A stretch of DNA of 9,590 bases, taken from positions 1-9,590 of the forward strand of contig CAJBQQ010000037.1 in NCBI GenBank assembly GCA_903957805.1, read 5' to 3'. The stretch's first letter is position 1; every line of letters begins with the position of its first letter. Made by a program: the position numbers and the translations under genes. A model generated the notes under the pieces. The model saw nothing but the letters and a program-made list of their open reading frames with translations, was not told the DNA's origin and did not search any database. The stretch comes from an uncultured Pseudomonadota bacterium (GTDB lineage: Bacteria; Pseudomonadota; Gammaproteobacteria; Burkholderiales; Nitrosomonadaceae). This document shows positions 6,758 through 9,590 of the stretch, in pieces.

Positions 6758-7351
6758 TTACTTCTTAGGGCTGACCGCACGTAATGGCGCCCAATACTGG
6801 GTAAAGACCATATCCTGTGCAGCGTTAGCCTTGTGGCAGGCCACACAGCTCTCATCAGCAGGTGCGCTCTGCGCCTTGTCGTCGCCAAAAACAAAGTAGC
6901 CCCAATTGTTTGATTTGGCAAAACGCTTGCTATCTTTTACTGAAACTGCCACTGGACCGACATAATCACCGGCAAAGTATCCACTCCCGCTTGCTGATGA
7001 CTTGGAACCCACACTGACTAACTCTTTAGCAATCATGGCTCCCTCGCGGAATTCGCCTGTTTTTTTCCAGTGGGCCCAGCTTGTATGATCAAGGTAGACA
7101 TAATGGAACTCTGGAAATGCTGGTTTGCCATTATTCATGTCCTTCGGAGTCACCGATGCGCCGATGGAGATCCACTCCTTGATGTTTGCTGGCCGGGCCA
7201 ACTCTCCCGCTTGGTTAAATTTAGCTTGTGCTTTCTGGTGCCCATGGTCTGATGCTGCAACTGGAGCAACCTGCGCGACCAAGATAGCGGACAGGAGTAA
7301 GGGGGCAAGACTGGATAGCCGTGTTTTCTGAAGAATTCGATGGTTCAGCAT
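6758..7351 (-). CDS. Cytochrome P460 family c-type haem protein, exported
   Basis: The 197-residue precursor has a basic start, a hydrophobic stretch (about 14-33) and a cleavage site near VAA-SD (33/34), so it is exported to the periplasm. One haem-binding C169-VAC-H173 lies near the C-terminus, followed by AAQDMVFTQYWAPLR, typical of the cytochrome P460 family, which includes P460 of ammonia oxidisers (hydroxylamine and NO oxidation) and cytochrome c'-beta (NO binding). True P460 needs a lysine cross-linked to the haem; K109 in MIAKEL is a candidate, but I cannot align it with confidence, so enzymatic P460 and c'-beta are both open. AAAGGAG lies about eight bases before the ATG, a strong ribosome site. 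The gene is divergent from the GlcF-like gene and followed by a terminator-like hairpin before a redoxin gene. A role in nitrogen-oxide or hydroxylamine detoxification is inferred from family membership. Confidence 0.88.
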   Translation of the reverse strand: MLNHRILQKTRLSSLAPLLLSAILVAQVAPVAASDHGHQKAQAKFNQAGELARPANIKEWISIGASVTPKDMNNGKPAFPEFHYVYLDHTSWAHWKKTGEFREGAMIAKELVSVGSKSSASGSGYFAGDYVGPVAVSVKDSKRFAKSNNWGYFVFGDDKAQSAPADESCVACHKANAAQDMVFTQYWAPLRAVSPKK

Positions 7352-7358
7352 AGTTTGA

Positions 7359-7365
7359 CTCCTTT
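7359..7365 (-). promoter_or_regulatory. Strong ribosome binding site of P460-like gene
   Basis: AAAGGAG on the - strand precedes the ATG at 7351 by seven bases. It is one of the two best ribosome sites in the window, together with that of coq7. Confidence 0.8.
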
Positions 7366-7383
7366 TAATAATTTAAAAACAAG

Positions 7384-7407
7384 GGAAGCTTCCAACTCTC
7401 AAGAGTT
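7384..7407. repeat. Two adjacent dyads in the P460-like leader
   Basis: The perfect palindrome GGAAGCTTCC (7384-7393) is directly followed by the inverted repeat AACTCT-CA-AGAGTT (7394-7407). Both fall at or just after the transcription start predicted from the listed promoter, an operator-like position. They could also form hairpins in the leader RNA. Confidence 0.6.
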
Positions 7408-7408
7408 A

Positions 7409-7437
7409 ATGTTAGTTAGGCTTGATACGTTCGTCAA
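7409..7437 (-). promoter_or_regulatory. Candidate sigma-70-like promoter of the P460-like gene
   Basis: On the - strand a TTGACG -35 element (7437-7432) and a TAACAT -10 element (7414-7409) are separated by exactly 17 bases. They match the consensus at five and four of six positions. The predicted start near 7402 leaves a leader of about 50 bases. The -35 lies within the dyad GCTTGA (7420-7425) / TCAAGC (7434-7439). Confidence 0.45.
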
Positions 7438-7604
7438 GCGTGAGCTCCCACGCGTTATAGCCGAATAAACTCACCCGAAACCCTCAACAAGATGTCACCT
7501 CTTCGCGCTGTAATATCTGCCAATGATACCCTACCCTTCCAAACTTTTAGCGCGTAGACTCTGGCCATAATTACAGCTCTAATAATGTTCTTTTTCTATC
7601 CTCC

Positions 7605-8918
7605 ATGTGGGAGTTGATCACGAATCCGAAAGCTCTCCAGCCTGACTTTTCTCCTGCTTCGCTGCTTGCCGAGGCAAACCGTTGTGTTGCCTGCGGGCTG
7701 TGTTTGCCACACTGCCCTACTTACCGCATAACCCAGTCTGAGGCTGACTCACCAAGAGGACGTATTGCCTTGATGAGCGCTGCTATCAGCGGCCGCATTC
7801 CGATGAATGATCGCTTTTCTCTTCATATCGATCGGTGTCTTACCTGCCGCGCCTGTGAGGCCATTTGTCCCAACCATGTTTCTTACGGCCACCTTGTTGA
7901 TGGGGCTCGCGCAATCATGGCGCAGACATCATCCTCACCGATCGGACATGATCTCAGAAAAGAAAAATCTTCATTTCGAACTTTGGTTGAAAATGAATTT
8001 ATCGCTAATCCCAGACGTTTTGATTCACTGCGCCCATTTCTGCGCCTATACCAAAAGAGTGGGCTACAGTCTTTAGTGCGCAAATTCACTCTATTTGGTA
8101 AAACAAAATTCGCTGAGATAGATACACAGTTACCACTGATCGGTCTGCCTTGCCAATCCCCCAACATCAAAACCACCTCTTGGCACACGATTTATCCTCC
8201 ACGTGGCAAGTCACGTGGTGAGATTGGTCTGTTCCTTGGCTGTGTTGCACGACTGACAGACACGACCACACTGAACGCCGCTATATTTGTTCTCAACCAT
8301 CTTGGATATACGGTACATGTACCGCCCTCACAGACTTGCTGTGGTGCACTGCATCGACATAGCGGCGACATTCAAACCTCGAATCAACTGGCGCAGGAGA
8401 ACGTAGACGCATTTGAAGGACTGAAACTAGATGCGATCATTAGTACGGCTTCTGGTTGTGGGGCGCATCTTGAAGAATCCCCCCTTAACTCTCTCGCTGA
8501 CATCATTGATGTCAGCGCTTTCCTGGAGAAGGCGGAGGGATGGAGTGACGTAAAGATCGCACCGTTTCCACACAAAATTCTGGTACATGATCCCTGCAGT
8601 CTGCGTAATGTATCGCGTACTGCCGAATACCCTTATTCACTACTATCTCGCATTCCCGGCTCGACTCCTGTTCCGTTGGCTGGTAATGATCAATGCTGCG
8701 GTGCGGCTGGAACATATTTCCTTGATCAACCCGAGATGGCAAAGACGCTGCTGAATGATAAAATTAAGGCTGTGACCCAGAGTGGCGAGTGCTTTCTCGT
8801 GACTTCTAACGTGGGCTGTTCAATGCATCTTGCCAGTTCATTACGGCAATCAGGATCAAAAGTTGTTGTTCTCCACCCAGTCACATTACTAGCAAGACAG
8901 ATGGGGATGTCGTCTTAG
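7605..8918 (+). CDS. GlcF-like iron-sulfur protein (two 4Fe-4S motifs plus two CCG domains)
   Basis: The 437-residue protein has the layout of glycolate oxidase iron-sulfur subunit GlcF (407 in E. coli) and related LutA/HdrB-type proteins. The first ferredoxin motif uses C27, C30, C33 and C37 (CVACGLCLPHCP), the second C78, C81, C84 and C88, with the conserved DSPRGRI between. Two cysteine-rich CCG domains follow: C213, C245-C246 and C285; then C331, C364-C365 and C405. Such subunits pass electrons from an FAD-containing partner toward the quinone pool at the inner membrane. No glcD- or glcE-like flavoprotein gene is in the window, so the donor is unknown and I withhold the symbol glcF. A spacer of about 90 residues (115-205) between the ferredoxin and CCG parts may explain the extra length. 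The ATG lacks a Shine-Dalgarno sequence. coq7 follows 26 bases later on the same strand. Confidence 0.85.
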   Translation: MWELITNPKALQPDFSPASLLAEANRCVACGLCLPHCPTYRITQSEADSPRGRIALMSAAISGRIPMNDRFSLHIDRCLTCRACEAICPNHVSYGHLVDGARAIMAQTSSSPIGHDLRKEKSSFRTLVENEFIANPRRFDSLRPFLRLYQKSGLQSLVRKFTLFGKTKFAEIDTQLPLIGLPCQSPNIKTTSWHTIYPPRGKSRGEIGLFLGCVARLTDTTTLNAAIFVLNHLGYTVHVPPSQTCCGALHRHSGDIQTSNQLAQENVDAFEGLKLDAIISTASGCGAHLEESPLNSLADIIDVSAFLEKAEGWSDVKIAPFPHKILVHDPCSLRNVSRTAEYPYSLLSRIPGSTPVPLAGNDQCCGAAGTYFLDQPEMAKTLLNDKIKAVTQSGECFLVTSNVGCSMHLASSLRQSGSKVVVLHPVTLLARQMGMSS

Positions 8919-8933
8919 TCTCACTATTCACTC

Positions 8934-8940
8934 GAGGTGA
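8934..8940 (+). promoter_or_regulatory. Ribosome binding site of coq7
   Basis: GAGGTGA lies four bases before the ATG at 8945 and fixes the coq7 start. It sits in the 26-base gap after the GlcF-like gene; no terminator is visible there, so co-transcription is likely. Confidence 0.75.
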
Positions 8941-8944
8941 TTGC

Positions 8945-9571
8945 ATGCCGAATATTGACAAATTTATTATTGGATTCGATAACGCACTTCGCACGCTTTT
9001 AACGCCTGCGCAGACCCTGCGCCCTGTTCCAGGAACTGAATTATCTGAGGTCGATCTGACCGATTCTGAAAAAAATGAGACTGCCGCACTGATGCGTGTG
9101 AACCATGTCGGCGAAATTTGTGCACAGGCACTCTACCAAGGACAAGCCCTCACCGCACGCAGCAGCGAGATTCAACAGACCTTAATTCAAGCAGCTCGCG
9201 AAGAGACTGAACACCTCGCTTGGACTGAGAGACGAATTGCTGAATTGGGTGGCCGCAAGAGCCTATTGAATCCACTGTGGTACGGTGGTTCCTTCGCCAT
9301 CGGTGCCTTCGCTGGCATGCTGGGGGATAAGTGGAACCTTGGATTCCTTGCTGAAACAGAGCGCCAGGTTGGGGCTCATCTTGCTGGTCATTTACAGCAA
9401 CTGCCAGAGCATGACGAGAAGAGTCGCGCCATTGTTGCACAGATGCAAGTTGATGAGGCTGGACATGCCACCATGGCAATGTCTCACGGCGGCGCAGAGT
9501 TACCGACACCGGTAAAGTTGGCGATGGGACTGGGATCTAAAGTGATGACACGGACAGCTTACTGGGTTTAA
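8945..9571 (+). CDS. coq7: Coq7-type 5-demethoxyubiquinone hydroxylase (di-iron)
   Basis: The 208-residue protein is a carboxylate-bridged di-iron monooxygenase that hydroxylates 2-polyprenyl-3-methyl-6-methoxy-1,4-benzoquinone, the last hydroxylation of ubiquinone synthesis, at the inner-membrane face. It replaces the flavin enzyme UbiF used by E. coli. Iron ligands can be read from the sequence: E57 in NHVGE, the first E-x-x-H (E87/H90), E139 in AETERQ, and the second E-x-x-H (E171/H174 in DEAGHA). A glycine- and alanine-rich hydrophobic stretch at about 113-127 fits membrane association. The length is typical of bacterial Coq7. The gene follows the GlcF-like gene by 26 bases, probably in one transcript, pairing a putative quinone-reducing Fe-S subunit with quinone synthesis. 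The 19 bases after the stop are too few to judge a terminator. Confidence 0.96.
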   Translation: MPNIDKFIIGFDNALRTLLTPAQTLRPVPGTELSEVDLTDSEKNETAALMRVNHVGEICAQALYQGQALTARSSEIQQTLIQAAREETEHLAWTERRIAELGGRKSLLNPLWYGGSFAIGAFAGMLGDKWNLGFLAETERQVGAHLAGHLQQLPEHDEKSRAIVAQMQVDEAGHATMAMSHGGAELPTPVKLAMGLGSKVMTRTAYWV

Positions 9572-9590
9572 TTTAACTCCTTGTGCTGAA

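Larger units (their letters stand above)
7352..7604. other. Divergent intergenic region between P460-like and GlcF-like genes
   Basis: This 253-base region holds no supportable gene. Its P460-proximal half carries a promoter-like pair and four small inverted repeats: GGAAGCTTCC (7384-7393), AACTCT/AGAGTT (7394-7407), GCTTGA/TCAAGC (7420-7439) and GCGTG/CACGC (7438-7453). The half next to the GlcF-like gene has AATAAT (7581-7586), a possible -10 about 19 bases before the ATG, without a good -35. The pyrimidine-rich stretch just before the ATG contains no Shine-Dalgarno sequence. Confidence 0.5.

Noticed and set aside
7070..7331. Open reading frames on + opposite the P460-like gene
   Set aside because: The opposite strand has a signal peptide, a haem motif and a good ribosome site. 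The + frames have none of these.
7585..7617. Ten-codon frame overlapping the start of the GlcF-like gene
   Set aside because: It lacks a Shine-Dalgarno sequence and has a low-complexity Phe/Pro product, so it is probably accidental.

Overview
The window (about 50% GC by eye) carries core proteobacterial genes. The order hemA-prfA-prmC-grxD, a Coq7-type ubiquinone hydroxylase and a cytochrome P460 family gene fit a betaproteobacterium, possibly the Nitrosomonadales/Gallionellales group. That placement is an inference from gene content and has not been tested by any search.

Left part (1-4400). A small YqaA-type membrane protein gene on + meets, at a strong shared hairpin (447-482), a leftward run of genes: tRNA-Phe(GAA), hemA (first step of C5 tetrapyrrole synthesis), prfA (release factor 1), prmC (methylates the GGQ glutamine of release factors) and grxD (monothiol CGFS glutaredoxin). 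hemA and prfA overlap by ATGA. The run links tetrapyrrole synthesis, translation termination and Fe-S cluster trafficking.

Middle part (4400-6082). A 244-bp gap contains a long imperfect inverted repeat next to a TATAAT box. It is followed by a bifunctional mannose-1-phosphate guanylyltransferase / mannose-6-phosphate isomerase gene (manC/algA type), which supplies GDP-mannose for surface polysaccharide. No other polysaccharide gene is visible.

Right part (6083-9590). Two leftward genes encode a secreted cytochrome P460-like c-type haem protein and, downstream past a terminator-like hairpin, a cytoplasmic thioredoxin-fold protein with a CPGC motif and a cysteine-rich C-terminus. A 253-bp divergent intergenic region rich in small dyads separates them from a rightward pair: a GlcF-like protein with two 4Fe-4S motifs and two CCG domains, and coq7.

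Most of the window is ordinary housekeeping. The parts most worth a second look are the P460/redoxin pair with its internal hairpin and dyad-rich promoter region, the GlcF-like subunit without visible partners, and the inverted repeat before manC. I do not see a clearly new multi-gene system, CRISPR array, insertion sequence or prophage.
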